From Plotosus lineatus (taxonomy: Eukaryota; Chordata; Actinopteri; Siluriformes; Plotosidae), in contig CM045734.1 of NCBI GenBank assembly GCA_024760905.1, forward strand, positions 929,467-993,466: a DNA stretch of 64,000 nt. The letters run 5' to 3'. The notes beneath the pieces are model-generated. The model was not told the origin of the DNA and made no database searches. It saw only the letters and a list, made by a program, of their open reading frames with translations. Shown piece by piece: positions 10,393-20,319 of the stretch (the stretch's first letter is position 1; every line of letters begins with the position of its first letter). A program made the translations under genes and the position numbers.

Positions 10393-10865
10393 GCGTGAGC
10401 TCGGTAATTTGGGGATTTTATTCCCATGAAGAAGTTTCCTACCTAAGAGAGGTAATACTGGGCTGAGGAATGGATGGCGAGAGAACCTGTTCATCTTTAC
10501 ATTACAGTGAGGTCATGCCCTCATCCATCTGTTATCCAGCTCTGCTTTTGAAATCTGGAGCCAGTCCCAGTTGACTTTGAGCAGTAGGTGCAGTTCCTCC
10601 TCAACAGTTTTCCAGTCTGCTGTAAGGTTGTCATTGCCTCCAGGATTTTTTTTTTCCAGAGAGTAATGTTATATTATGTACATTTTTGAAGAAAAAAAAA
10701 AGTTAATTTTCCGATGTGCGTTTATGTGCTGTGCGTCTTTTAAAATTGAACAAAAACTGAATTGTGACTTGGGATAACAGATGTCCTATTACTAAGCGCA
10801 GATCACCTCAATGTTGGGTTTCTGATACCTTTTAATGTCGTATTTGTTTCAACATCTGCACTCCA
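10393..10865. other. Unassigned DNA downstream of the zinc-finger exon
   Basis: No gene is supported. It contains a poly-T at about 10648-10658 and a poly-A at about 10691-10700. Part may be the 3' UTR of the zinc-finger gene. Confidence 0.4.
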
Positions 10866-10869
10866 ATTT

Positions 10870-11000
10870 GTTACAGCGGTAGCTTGACTTACATAATTAA
10901 TCCGTTTCAAGGGTAAGCTCGTAATTCAAAATGTTTGTTAAATAAAACAGAAATTCCCATAGGAAATTATAGAAAACCAATTAATCCATTCCAACCCCCT
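10870..11000. mobile_element. Mariner/Tigger-like MITE fragment
   Basis: The phrases GACTTACATAATTAATCCG and CCCATAGGAAATTATAGAAA follow the 'cttacgaatTAATtCGTTcc ... cccataggaaataatggaaa' layout of vertebrate Tigger-type MITEs. The ends are worn. Confidence 0.5.
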
Positions 11001-11089
11001 TCCAATTGAACCATATCAACCCATCTACTCTGTCCTCAGATACATATACACTTAAATATAGGCCAGTCTACAAAGTTGTTCCCTTCTTT

Positions 11090-11286
11090 TCTTTTTTGTT
11101 TATTAATTTATACTATTTATGTATCTATTTATTTATTTACTTATATAATATATATGTGTGTATGTTTGTATTTGTAACTGTTTTGCACCCCCTACTAATG
11201 GTACCTCGAAGAGCCTGTAACAGTGAATTTCTCCATTGTGATATTAATAAAGCTGTATCTTATCTTATCTTATCTTATCTTATCTT
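11090..11286 (+). mobile_element. LINE 3' tail with (TCTTA)n
   Basis: GTGAATTTCTCCATTGTGAT, then ATTAATAAAG, then (TCTTA)n (about 11256-11286) is the common 3' end of fish CR1/L2/Rex1-group LINEs, which end in short tandem repeats rather than poly-A. The coding part is missing. Confidence 0.6.
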
Positions 11287-11370
11287 GTGCAGCTATGCTA
11301 TGCCCAGGCGGAGTTTTGAGATTTTCCGGCGCTTGGTTAGCATGCTTGGTTAGGAGCTCAATGACCAGGC

Positions 11371-11818
11371 GGAGCTCTGAGAGGCTTGGTTAGCAATTCT
11401 GGCCATACTATGTACTTGAAAATGTTCATTCCTTTCGAAAAAAGATGGACGAGTTTCATGCTCAGATTGCAGCGCAGAGGGATCTACAGGACTGTGTTTC
11501 TGTGAAACATGGCTCGAGGAGAGTACACCCGATAAGGCGATTATACCAGCCGGCTACACGTCCTTCATCCCCTGCTATCCCAAGCGCCGGAGTCGTCGTT
11601 CGGCCCCTTCCCACCTCGGCTTCTTTGTTAGCCGGGATGTGGGTAGCAGAGCTAGTACGCTATGGAGCCGCATCCCGGCGAATAAGCCAAGTTGAGCGTG
11701 CTTAGTTATAACTTAGCAGTGTATAACTAAGCAGAGCTGACATGCTATGGTAGGCAGCGAGCCGCATCCCAGCTATCCCAGTCTGGCCGGAAGTGCTAAC
11801 CAAGCCTCTGAGAGCTCC
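11371..11818. repeat. 35-bp inverted repeat pair bracketing a LINE fragment
   Basis: The left arm is 11371-11405 (GGAGCTCTGAGAGGCTTGG and following). The right arm is its complement at 11784-11818. They match at 32 of 35 positions. The span is 448 bp and contains the LINE endonuclease fragment. It could be a composite or MITE-like unit. Confidence 0.7.
11445..11690 (+). pseudogene. Jockey/L2-type LINE endonuclease fragment
   Basis: One frame gives FHAQIAAQRDLQDCVSV and a second gives LEESTPDKAIIPAGYTSFIP. Together they follow the 'DC..v.FTETWL...PD.ai...Gy' block of APE-type endonucleases in L2/Rex1/Jockey-group LINEs. A deletion at the expected FTETW position shifts the frame. Only about 80 residues remain. 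Confidence 0.55.
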
Positions 11819-12340
11819 GGGCTCAGCCAGTAGCCGCTAGCCAACTGCTAGCTAACCGCTAGCATGGAGCTCCGTAGCACAGAATAGATAGAAGGTAGAT
11901 TATTATTGCATGCTTAGTTGCCCGAAGCTGCTCATAGACGAGCATAGTGCAAAACATGAACAAACAAATAAAACAAATTAAAACGAACAAAGAAACAATT
12001 TGACTCTGAGAACTCCGCGACATCGCCTTCTGGGCAGCGCCATCTTGGACACGTGACTCCAACTTCAATGTAAACGTTCATGAAGAGTACTGTTAAATAT
12101 AGTACAGAGCATAAAATCTCATGCAGAAATATGAACTTAGAAAAATATTTTAATACAACAGTTCAGAGAAAGGAGAAAGTCTTATTTCTTCAGAAGAGAC
12201 ATCCAGCGTCTTCTATCGCTTAGCCAGAGAAGACACAGTGTTTGAGTGGTACCATAGAGCTTAACTGGTAATTAAAACACAGAAAAAAGAGGCTCCTTGT
12301 CAACTTGTGCGCGAATGAGTAAAAAGGGGCGGGACATCAA
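11819..12340. other. Unassigned DNA
   Basis: No gene is supported. A GCTAGC-rich stretch lies at 11833-11866. The phrase CGCCATCTTGGACACGTGAC at about 12037-12056 combines YY1-like and E-box-like sites. Confidence 0.4.
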
Positions 12341-12463
12341 CTCAACCAATCAGCAGAAAGGAGGACCGCCATTGGCTGCATTTGAATCACGTGCTGGTTG
12401 CTGAGCAGACCGCGTGTACTCAAACCGCGATTGCAAAACCGCGAATAGTCAAGGGCCTACTGT
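12341..12463. mobile_element. Pogo/Tigger-like MITE end
   Basis: The sequence ends AAACCGCGATTGCAAAACCG followed by CGAATAGTCAAGGGCCTACTGTA. In reverse this is TACAGTAGGCCCTTGACTAT, in the style of pogo-group 'tattcgcggttt' MITEs with a TA target. The left end was not located. Confidence 0.5.
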
Positions 12464-12778
12464 ACCACATAAAATATAGTGCATGCATGTCACAGCATAT
12501 GATATGAACAACATGGAATCTCACACCAACAACAAGCTATCTATTACTCACAGAACATGAATCAAATATTATAGTTCAACCAAAAAAATTCTCAAATATA
12601 TTTCAAAATACTGCAAGTACATGTGCGAAAAACATTTACAAATTAAGCTAAAGTTATTTACCTATTCCAAGGCACAAACAAATATTAATACATATTGACA
12701 GCACAAAAACAATGCAGCCATTAGGCGGGGGCACTAACCAATGTCTCTCCCCCTTATGCCGGTACCAAGCCCGGAGAA

Positions 12779-13486
12779 ATGCAGAGGGATGTGTCAGGAA
12801 GGGCATCCGACGTAAAACCAATGCCAAACTTTTATGATGCAAATCGGAAGTATTACCCCATACCGGATCGGTCGAAGCCCGGGTTAACAACGACCGCCAT
12901 CAGTGCTGTTAACCAACAGGTTGCTGATGGAAATTGGACGACTGTTGGTCGAAAACGTCAAAGAAGGAGAGGCGGGAAGCGTGTCCGTAGGCAGAGAGAG
13001 AAGAGGAAAGGCATGAGTCTAGGACTGAGAGTAGGGACTTTGAATGTTGGAACTATGCAAGGAAAAGGTAGAGAGCTGGCTGATATGATGCAGAGGAGGA
13101 AGGTGGACATACTGTGTGTTCAGGAGACCAGGTGGAAAGGTAGCAAAGCTAAAAGCTTAGGAGCAGGGTCTAAGCTGTTTTATCATGGTGTGGCTGGGAA
13201 GAGAAATGGAGTCGGAGTCATCTTGAAGGAGGGGTTTGTCAGGAATATTCTAGAAGTGAAAAGAGTGTCAGACAGAGTAATGAGTCTCAAGTTAGAAATT
13301 GAAGGTGTGATGTTCAATGTTGTTAGTGCTTTTGCCCCACAGGCAGGATGTGAGCCAGAAGAGAAGGACAGATTCTGGAGTGAGTTAGATGAAGTGATGC
13401 AGAGTACCCCCAGAGGTGAAAGAGTAGTCATCGGTGCAGACTCAATGGACATGTTGGTGCAGGCAACAGATCGGACGAGGAAGTGA
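12779..13486 (+). pseudogene. RTE endonuclease ORF, frameshifted at the active site
   Basis: The frame carries LRVGTLNVGTMQGKG, DILCVQETRWKG, GVGVILKEGF and VVSAFAPQAGCE in order, the APE-type endonuclease blocks with the Asn and Glu metal ligands. At VVIGAD the expected FNGHVG becomes SMDMLV because one T is missing (near 13441). The frame stops 12 codons later. Closely spaced starts are not informative in a dead copy. Confidence 0.85.
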
Positions 13487-13527
13487 TGGGCAGGTTTGGT
13501 ATGTAGGAGAGGAACACAGAAGGACAG

Positions 13528-14907
13528 ATGTTGGTAGATTTTGCAAAAAGGATGGAAATGGCTGTGGTGAACACTTTCTTCCAGAAGAGAGAGGAGAATA
13601 GGGTGACTTATAAAAGCGGATGTAGGAGCACACAGGTAGTCTACATCCTGTATAGGCGATATAATTTGATGGAACTCGGTGACTGCAAAGTAGTAGTGGG
13701 TGGGAGTGTTGCCAAACAGCATAGGATGGTGGTGTGCAGGATGATGCTGATGGTGAGGAAGGTGAAGCAGGCAAAGGCAGAGCAGAAAACAAAGTATTGG
13801 AAGCTGAAAAAGGAAGAGTGTCGTGTTGTCTTCAAGGAGGAGTTGAAAGAAGCTTTGGGTGGTCAGGAAGTGCTTCCAGATGACTGGACAACTACAGCTA
13901 ATGTGATCAGGGAGACATGTAAGAGAATACTTGGTGTGTCATCTGGAAGGAGAGTAGACAAGGAGACTTGGTGGTGGAATGAGGAAGTGCAGGAGTGTGT
14001 ACAAAGGAAGAGGTTAGCTAAGAAGAAGTGGGACATTGAGAGGACCGAAGAGAGTAAACAGGAGTACAGGGAAACACAGAGTAAGGCGAAGTTAGCGGTG
14101 TCAAAGGCCAAACAGAGGGCGTATGATGACCTATATGCTAGGCTGGACAGAAAGGAGGGAGAAAACTATTTTTACAGGTTGGCACAGCAGAGAAATATAG
14201 ATGGGAAGAACGTGCAGCAAGTTAGATTGATTAAGAACAGAGTGGGAAACGTATTGACTGATGACAGAAGTGTGCTGGGAAGATGGAAAGAATACTTTGA
14301 AGAGCTGATGAATGAGGAAAATGAGAGAGAAAAAAGAGTAGAAGGGGTGACCGTTGAGGACCAGGAAGTAGCAAAGATTAGTAAGGGTGAAGTGAGGAGG
14401 GCATTGAAGAGGATGAAGAATGGAAAGGCAGTTGGTCCTGATGATTGCATGTATGCCCTGGGAAGGAGGGAAATGAAAGTTAGCCTCAGTAAGACAGAAT
14501 ACATGTGTGTGAACAACAAGGACCCAAGAGGAACGGTGAGGTTACAGGGAGCAGAGATAAGGAAGGTGGAGGGTTTTAAATACTTCGGCTCAATAATCCA
14601 GAGCAATGGAGAGTGTGGAAAAGAGGTGAAGAAGTGTGTGCAGGCAGGTTGGAATGGTTGGAGAAAAGTGTCAGGTATGATGTGTGATAGGAAGGGAAAG
14701 GCAAGAATGAAAGGAAAAGTGTACAAGAGTGTGTTGAGGCCCCGATGTTGTATGGTTCAGAAACAGTGGACCTGGGTAAAAAAAAGACAAAAGGCAGAGC
14801 TGGAGGTACCAGAGATGAAAAGGTTAAGGTTCTCTTTGGGAGTAATGAGGATGGATAGGATCAGGAATGAGTCCATCAGAGGGACAGCACATGTAAGATG
14901 TTTCTAG
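13528..14907 (+). pseudogene. RTE linker plus RT ends, catalytic core deleted
   Basis: The 459-codon frame starts MLVDFAKRMEMAVVNTFFQK, continues through TQVVYILYRR and the basic linker, and reaches RMKNGKAVGPDD, the opening of the RT. It then jumps to YALGRREMKVSLSKTEYMCV, a block that lies after the catalytic FADD in the other copy. The frame is kept across the deletion. The C-terminus shows YFGSIIQSNGE and MDRIRNESIRGTA. It stays open to TGTTTC|TAG at 14907. Confidence 0.85.
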
Positions 14908-15238
14908 AGAGGCTAGATTGAGATGGTTTTGACATGTACAGAGGAGGGATAGTGAGTATATTGGTAGTAGGATGCCGAGGCTGGAACTACCCGGCAGAAG
15001 GCCTAGAGGAAAACCAAAGAGACGATTCATGGATGTGGTGAAGGCGGACATGAAGGTAGTTGGTTTAAGAGAAAAAGATGCAGAGGATCGGGTGAGATGG
15101 AGGCAGATGATTCGCTGTGGCGACCCCTGAAGGGAAATGCCGAAAGGAAAAGAAGACTACACTTATCACTTATCCAAAGGAATGATGAGCACCACGTCCA
15201 AGTGGATGAGGATGTGAGAGCTCAGTCCCTGTACCTGT

Positions 15239-15269
15239 GTGTCTGTGTGTGTGTGTGTGTGGGAGGATA

Positions 15270-15313
<44 letters not shown>

Positions 15314-15337
15314 ATATAGTGTATGTATGTGAGAATG

Positions 15338-15378
<41 letters not shown>

Positions 15379-15393
15379 AGAGAGAGAGAGAGA
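15239..15393. repeat. (GT)n / (GA)n microsatellite cluster
   Basis: Three GT runs (about 15239-15262, 15275-15310 and 15340-15371) are separated by copies of a GAGGATATAGTGT-like phrase and end in a GA run. The apparent VCVCVCV protein is simply the translated repeat. Confidence 0.95.
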
Positions 15394-15524
15394 GAATGTG
15401 AGATCTCAGTCTCTGTGTAGGATGATCCCTCAGTACTGTAAACGCAAGATGGATCTTTTTGATTAAAACACTCTCATTTTTCTTGAGGACATTGAGGTGA
15501 AAGGGTTTTGGATGAAAGCCTCCA

Positions 15525-15559
15525 TGTTTGTTTGTTTGTTTGTTTGTTTGTGTGTGTGT
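15525..15559. repeat. (TTTG)n microsatellite
   Basis: Tandem GTTT units running into GT, about 90 bp before the start codon of the NLR-like gene. Confidence 0.9.
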
Positions 15560-15647
15560 TTCTAGTTGTGAAACCCATTCCAGTAGAAGAAATCAGACTC
15601 TTCAGGACTCAGCTGTGTGTTTGTGGAAACTTTACTAATATTCAAAG
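15560..15647 (+). other. Probable 5' UTR exon portion of NLR-like gene
   Basis: TGTTTCTAG at about 15558-15566 could be a splice acceptor. The 80-odd bases after it have no start codon before 15648 and lead directly into the coding exon. Confidence 0.35.
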
Positions 15648-15718
15648 ATGGAGCCTCCTGATCTGGATACAGATAATGTTTCCCCACCTTCAAAATCACA
15701 GGAACCCAACACGCCAAG
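15648..15718 (+). CDS. NLR-like gene, first coding exon
   Basis: ATG at 15648 opens 23 codons plus two bases, starting MEPPDLDTDNVSPPSKSQE, and ends at an AG|GTATTT donor. The phase (two bases left over) fits the exon at 15959 exactly. A short acidic, Ser/Pro-rich first exon is usual for fish-specific NLR genes (NLRC3-like/NLRP12-like). Confidence 0.6.
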
Positions 15719-15958
15719 GTATTTTATTTATCACATATTTATATTTAAATTATTTATTCAGTTCATATGAAATAAAAACTAAACCAACTGTTTTACTCTT
15801 AATAAAAATCTAACAGTCACCACTTCATTTAAAATAATTCAGTTCTGTTTCTGAAATGAAGTTGACTTTTTCTACTACATATTTTATGAATATTATTAAT
15901 AAGTTAAAGAGTAGCAGTGAATATAAATCATTAAAGTTGTGTGTATAACATTGTTCAG
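15719..15958 (+). other. Intron of NLR-like gene
   Basis: A 240-bp AT-rich intron with GT at 15719 and a TTGTTCAG acceptor ending at 15958. Confidence 0.55.
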
Positions 15959-16108
15959 TAAAGTCCAGAGAAAGAGATCAGAACCACCAGCACCCAGCTG
16001 TATCTCCATGAAGAGTGAAGAGTCTCTGGTTCCTCCTCTGAGGTTGAGAAATGGAACCTCATCACTTCTCCACACTGTCAATTTAAAAGTCAAGATAATG
16101 ATCATGTG
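15959..16108 (+). CDS. NLR-like gene, second exon (N-terminal repeat), truncated
   Basis: Joined in phase to the preceding exon (AG+T gives Ser), the frame reads KVQRKRSEPPAPSCISMKSE and then ESLVPPLRLRNGTSS. This follows the 'SPEPSCVSMKSDrSMd.P..f.dG' unit repeated at the N-terminus of the expanded fish NLR family, ahead of FISNA and NACHT domains. NLRs are cytosolic immune sensors. After the unit the frame runs to TGA at 16106-16108. No FISNA, NACHT, LRR or B30.2 exon appears in the next 3 kb, so this is either a fragment, or the exon has a donor I do not see and the gene continues elsewhere. The array follows, so a complete gene here is unlikely. Confidence 0.6.
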
Positions 16109-17464
16109 ACCAATTCAGGCGAATACAACCAAATGAAGTGAATCAGGAAGAAGTCGCTTATGAGCCAGCGCCAATTTTTATAAACTCCTCCCAAGTTAGT
16201 GCCTCTTTCCTGACTCACTTCAGAAGAGGAGAAATGATGTCACCAAGGAGCAGATGACGTCAAATAAGGAGTCGTGCAGGAATAACAGAGAGAATCATGG
16301 GAAACATGAAATGAAGGTAGGCGGTTATACAATGGCCAAAAGTGCAAAATAAGACGAAAGTGACTGAGAATAAAGACATTAAATCAGAAAAAATGCAAAT
16401 TCAGGAAGAATGCTGAGAGTGATTAAGCTGGAGAATTCAGGGCGAGGTTTCAGACTGAGACTGACACAGATTATTACTGTGGGGGAGACTGAGACGGATA
16501 AAGGGACAGATGTCTCGGGTGATTGATGGATGACTGACTTCTTTTCCTGACATTCGTAATTGGGTGCGTGAGAGTAAAATAAAGGATCCCTGCTTCTTCT
16601 CCTCGGCTGTGAGAGACTCTTATTTTGATACGTTTGATCATCTGTTGAGCAAATTGAACAAGAACAAGCGACACCAGAAGGAATTCGACTTTCTTCTGTT
16701 TCATCAGTTTCGTCTGATTATTTCTTATTGTCAAAATAACCTAGAAATGATGTTTATTTCAAAATCGGTCCCAGATGTACTAGTAGGTGTATGATTCGTG
16801 AAAATCAACCAGAAGTGAAAATATTTCGGAATTATTTTTCTGGTTTCGAAAAAAAAGCTTTTAATTTTCTCATGAAATTTCCCACCAGGTTCCTGTGTAA
16901 TGGTGACTGGAGCGAGATGTGTTGCGTTGTGTGTTATTATATCTGCATTATAGCACGCATTATTTTCCTCAGAACAATTTCCCTACTCCAAAATGCAGTT
17001 TTGATTGAAGAATGATTTGAAACCTAACTTTATAAAATCCTGACTCTTTCATGTGTAATTGTGTGTGTGTGCGAGTGAGATTATTTCCACTTTAAACATG
17101 TAGCTGTCTGTTATTAGTGATAATGACTTGCTGAATGCTGTTGTAAATAAGAGCCATTGTAGGTGTATTTTTGTCCCAATGGATCTGGGACTGCTGACAG
17201 CCCAGTAGAGATATCCTTTTAATTATGCGAATTCGAAAGCTGTTGAAATGTTTGAATCAAAGCCAGGTGGAATATTTCAGCAGATGAGAGATGGATTTGT
17301 AGTTTGAACAAGTTTGGAGGTTGATACCTTTCTGGGTGGGCTGCAGCAATGGGGAAGAGCTTCAACCGAGTTTGGAGCTCATCAGTGATTTTGTTTTAGG
17401 TGTGAAGCGCATTTTAATTTAAATGATACAGCCATGTGTTGATTCTTGGATGAATAAGAAAAAA
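16109..17464. other. Unassigned DNA between NLR-like fragment and minus-strand gene
   Basis: No supported gene in 1.3 kb. ORFs of 60-90 codons occur on both strands without known motifs. A V-domain-like word at about 16471 is discussed among the rejected items. Confidence 0.5.
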
Positions 17465-17768
17465 TATTTATTATTTATATTTATTAATCACAGGTATTTA
17501 CATAAATAAAAAAACTCTTGGCCACTTCTTCCTTTTTTTCTTATTTGTGAGAAGCCTTCTCGTGTATTCCTGAAAGAGAAACACAGAAGGCGAACATGAG
17601 GATCGAACATTTTTGATAGCTGTGACAACTGTGATGAGGTCATAAATATTTAAATTCAAAATATTATCAGAGAACTCGAGGAATTGAAAATATACACCCA
17701 GATTTATTCCAATTAAAATCCTCACCACACTGTGACCAGTTTCCCTCGCCTTCCGTACAGCCTACATT

Positions 17769-17823
<55 letters not shown>

Positions 17824-17888
17824 TGTCAGGAAAGAGGGATTTGTTGGGTGGAGTTTAGGTTCATTGTCATAATTTACATTTTAAAGAA
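17465..17888 (-). other. 3' UTR of the unidentified minus-strand gene
   Basis: This is downstream of the stop codon at 17891-17889. On the minus strand it has several AATAAA-like signals (TTTATT on the plus strand near 17466-17505) and a 50-base GT/AC tract. It has no other coding signal. Confidence 0.45.
17772..17821. repeat. (AC)n microsatellite
   Basis: A perfect AC run of about 50 bases in the presumed 3' UTR. Confidence 0.95.
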
Positions 17889-18025
17889 TTAGGTCTGAAA
17901 CAGCAGACGTTTGTCCGGAATCGGGCTCATGATGTTATAGTTGTTTTCCCCTTTGATGAGCATCTGGGTGCTGAGCTTTGGTTGAGTCGGATGGATTTCC
18001 TCAAGAAGGGGAAGCACGTGTTCAT
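17889..18025 (-). CDS. Unidentified gene, terminal exon
   Basis: A CCCCTACAG acceptor (complement of 18026-18034) is followed by 44 codons and a stop: DEHVLPLLEEIHPTQPKLST, then QMLIKGENNYNIMSPIPDKR and LLFQT. The first Asp codon is completed by a G from the upstream exon, in matching phase. The codon frame is uninterrupted, the composition is ordinary for protein, and the splice site is good. I do not recognise the family. The MSPIPDKRLL end suggests a conserved C-terminal tail. Confidence 0.6.
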
Positions 18026-18134
18026 CTGTAGGGGTTAAAGAGATTAAAAACACCATTAAAACACTTTATTGTAGAGTCGGAGTGTGTGTGTGTGTGTGTG
18101 CGTGCGCATGTTAGTTTTTGAGTGTGAAACTCAC

Positions 18135-18217
18135 CTGCCATCTGGACCTGATCATCGAGTGGCAAGGACTCCAACAGGTACGTTGTTGTACGTCCAGTGG
18201 TGGGCGGGTGTTACATC
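18135..18217 (-). CDS. Unidentified gene, penultimate exon
   Basis: It ends in GCAG|GTGAGT (donor at 18134-18129), a near-perfect donor. Backwards from it the frame reads TTTYLLESLPLDDQVQMA and joins the terminal exon in phase. The nearest good acceptor (TTCTCAG, complement of 18218-18224) would put TAA as the second full codon, so the 5' boundary is unresolved. A microsatellite and a SINE lie directly upstream (18231-18566) and may have damaged this gene. Confidence 0.5.
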
Positions 18218-18230
18218 CTGAGAACATAAC

Positions 18231-18269
18231 ATATTATTATTATTATTATTATTATTATTATGATTATTA
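18231..18269. repeat. (ATT)n microsatellite
   Basis: About 13 ATT units, adjoining the SINE head. Confidence 0.9.
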
Positions 18270-18566
18270 GGGTGGCACAATGTTGTCGTGGTGAGAACAT
18301 CCACCTCACAGCAAGAAGGCCTGGGTTCGATTCCCAGCCTGGAGTTTGAATGCCATTTCCTCCAACAGTCCAAAGACATGCACAGTAGGCGAAGTGGCTG
18401 TTCCAAATCTCCCCAAGGTGTGCGTGTGAGTATGAATGGTATGAGTACAAGTGTGTGAGTGTTGACCCTGCGATGGCCTGGTGAGTTCCCCACCCTCGCC
18501 TGGAGTCAGCTGAGAAAAACACCAGCCTCTCTGAGACTCCAATTAGGATTAGGCTGTTCAGAAAAT
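18270..18566 (+). mobile_element. tRNA-derived SINE, diverged
   Basis: The head GGGTGGCACAATGTTGTCGT, a B box GGTTCGATTCC (18323-18333), AGTCCAAAGACATGCACAG and the tail GACCCTGCGATGGCCTGG are the DANA/mermaid-like fish SINE layout on the plus strand. It is more worn than the copy at 3145-3556. Confidence 0.7.
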
Positions 18567-18711
18567 TAATGAACTGTTATTATAATTATCCCCCAGTGTA
18601 GCTAACTGGGTTATCAAAGGCCGGGCATGTCTCTCACTGTCCATGGTGAGAGGTTCATGAAAAGAGCCATTGCTGACTTTTGACAAGAGTAGCTACAAAG
18701 CTGGAAACGGA

Positions 18712-18835
18712 TTTTGGCCCTGCAGTGGCCTGGCAGGCTGTCCAGGGTGTACGCTACCCATGACTGGGGTCGGCTGGGATTGGTGCCAGCCTCCCCGTGA
18801 CCCTAATTAGGATAAAGCGGTGACAGAGAATGAAT
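18712..18835 (+). mobile_element. SINE tail fragment
   Basis: TTGGCCCTGCAGTGGCCTGG and CTGTCCAGGGTGTACGC through GACCCTAATTAGGATAAAGC match the 3' body of the same SINE superfamily. The tRNA head is absent. Confidence 0.65.
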
Positions 18836-18887
18836 GTTGTTACTATTATTGTTACCATTATTGTGACTATTATTATTCTTATTATTT

Positions 18888-19386
18888 TTGAGTCAGACAG
18901 ACAGACAGACGGACAGACATTTTATTCAGTAATAGGCTGTTAGCCCAAAATACAGAGAGAATAAATAGATTAAAGCATGAGCTGTTGTTGTAGACCAGTT
19001 GAATTTCTGATTTTCTTTACATGGATAAGAAATAATCATACGTGACGGATTGCATTAACATCAGTTGATGACATAATATCAAAAAAACTGTGTTGTGATA
19101 AGAGATACTTCAAATATTTACTTAATAAGGTATTTCTTATACCCGTGTAGCCTTTCCAATAAAGTATTATTGGATTTAATCTTCAATTTCATAGACATTG
19201 TTTTTCTCACAGAAAGAGCAAAATCTTAAATTATAAGGAACATTTTTATATCCACCAGTCACAGTGCAAAGTTTGAAAGTACCACATCTGAAATTTGCTT
19301 GACAGATTCACAAATAAGATGCTGTATATGAGTTAATATATGTTTCTACATTTAGAAGGGACGAGAACAGTAAATAACTGGAAGAC
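18888..19386 (-). mobile_element. Non-LTR retrotransposon 3' fragment with (GACA)n
   Basis: On the minus strand the frame around 19300-19190 reads QANFRCGTFKLCTVTGGYKN and then VPYNLRFCSFCEKNN and YEIED. This is the C-terminal 'kfR.Gt..l.vetGRy.niP...R.C..C...iEDE' block found after the reverse transcriptase in several LINE families. It ends in AATAAAATGTCTGTC and a (GTCT)n tail (18893-18920 on the plus strand). The 5' side stops where the 5S array begins at about 19387. Confidence 0.6.
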
Positions 19387-19669
19387 TGAGACGTAATACC
19401 TGTCACTGATTTTATTTTCGGAATTTATTTTGATCATTTTCTGTTTCGGGATTTCTTTGTTCATTTCTTTTGTTTTCTTCAGTTATTTTATTTGATGATT
19501 GAAGTGATTTGTTGGGCGATTGCTTGTACAATCGAAAAACCACGGTTTCCTTCCGACAGCGACAAATTTTTGTTTGTTTTTTTTGACCTGTTGAATTTTT
19601 ATTCACAATATTTTTATTGTATTTATTGTTTTATTACATGTTGGAAAATAAACATCCATTCCTTTCAAA

Positions 19670-19788
19670 AAGCTTACAGCACCTGGTATTCCTAGGGGTC
19701 ACCCATCCAAGTACTAAGCAGGCTCCAACCCAGCTTCGCTCCGAGATCAGACGAGATCGGGCCTTCTCAGGGTGGTATGGCCGTAAGT
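19670..19788 (-). rRNA. 5S rRNA gene, copy 1 (array edge)
   Basis: 119 nt. One G is lost in the GACCCC run, one base is gained at GGAGCC, and one is lost at CGGAGCG. GTTTAAG spacer type. It is the outermost copy next to the LINE. Confidence 0.88.
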
Positions 19789-20319
19789 TTAAGAAAGGAG
19801 AGCAACTCGCCAACTTATAGTGAACTGCGTGGCAAAATGCCGGTCAAGTGTGAAAAACATCTCAGAATCCTCCTGGCTGCCGTCCCTCATTCAGACGTCG
19901 ACCATTCTTCTTTGCTTAACTGGGGTGGGATGAAAAAAAATTCTTCCTTTTACACTCCATTTCGAAAAATTTCTCGATTGCACTTGCTTCTCTCCTGTCT
20001 GGGTCTCGGTTTCTTCATTTGTTCACCATTGGTTATTTGAGACGTAATACCTGGCACTGATTTTATTTTCGGAATTTATTTTTATCATTTTCTGTTTCGG
20101 GATTTCTTTGTTCATTTCTTTTGTTTTCTTCAATCATTTTATTTGATGATTTAAGTGATTTGTTGTTGTTGAGCGATTGCGTGTACAATCAAAAACCACG
20201 GTTTCCTTCCGACAGCTACGAATTTTTGTTTGTTTTTTTGACCTGTTGAATTTTTATTCACAATATTTTTATTTATTTTTTTTTTATTACATGTTGGAAA
20301 ATAAACAACCATTCCTTTC

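Larger units (their letters stand above)
12731..15157 (+). mobile_element. RTE-clade LINE, internally deleted
   Basis: This is the same family as the minus-strand copy at 5090-7970 and shares its leader from GTGTCAGGAAGGGCATCC to ACCGGATCGGTCGAAGCCC. The endonuclease is at 13018-13480 and the linker at 13528-14440. By comparison with the other copy, about 0.7 kb of RT is missing at about 14446. The C-terminus, 14460-14907 and beyond, is present up to the shared 3' end GCTGTGGCGACCCCTGAAGG. Without the FADD region and with a broken endonuclease it is dead. Confidence 0.87.

Noticed and set aside
13183..14726. Minus-strand ORFs of 60-184 codons over the second RTE copy
   Set aside because: They are shadows of the endonuclease, linker and RT frames on the plus strand.
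15097..15420. A 107-codon ORF with VCVCVCV repeats
   Set aside because: It is a translated GT microsatellite after the LINE end.
16455..16495. An immunoglobulin V-like word, DTDYYCGGD
   Set aside because: It is only nine residues, with no upstream framework, no second Cys, and no recombination signal nearby. It is embedded in a GACTGAGAC-rich repeat.
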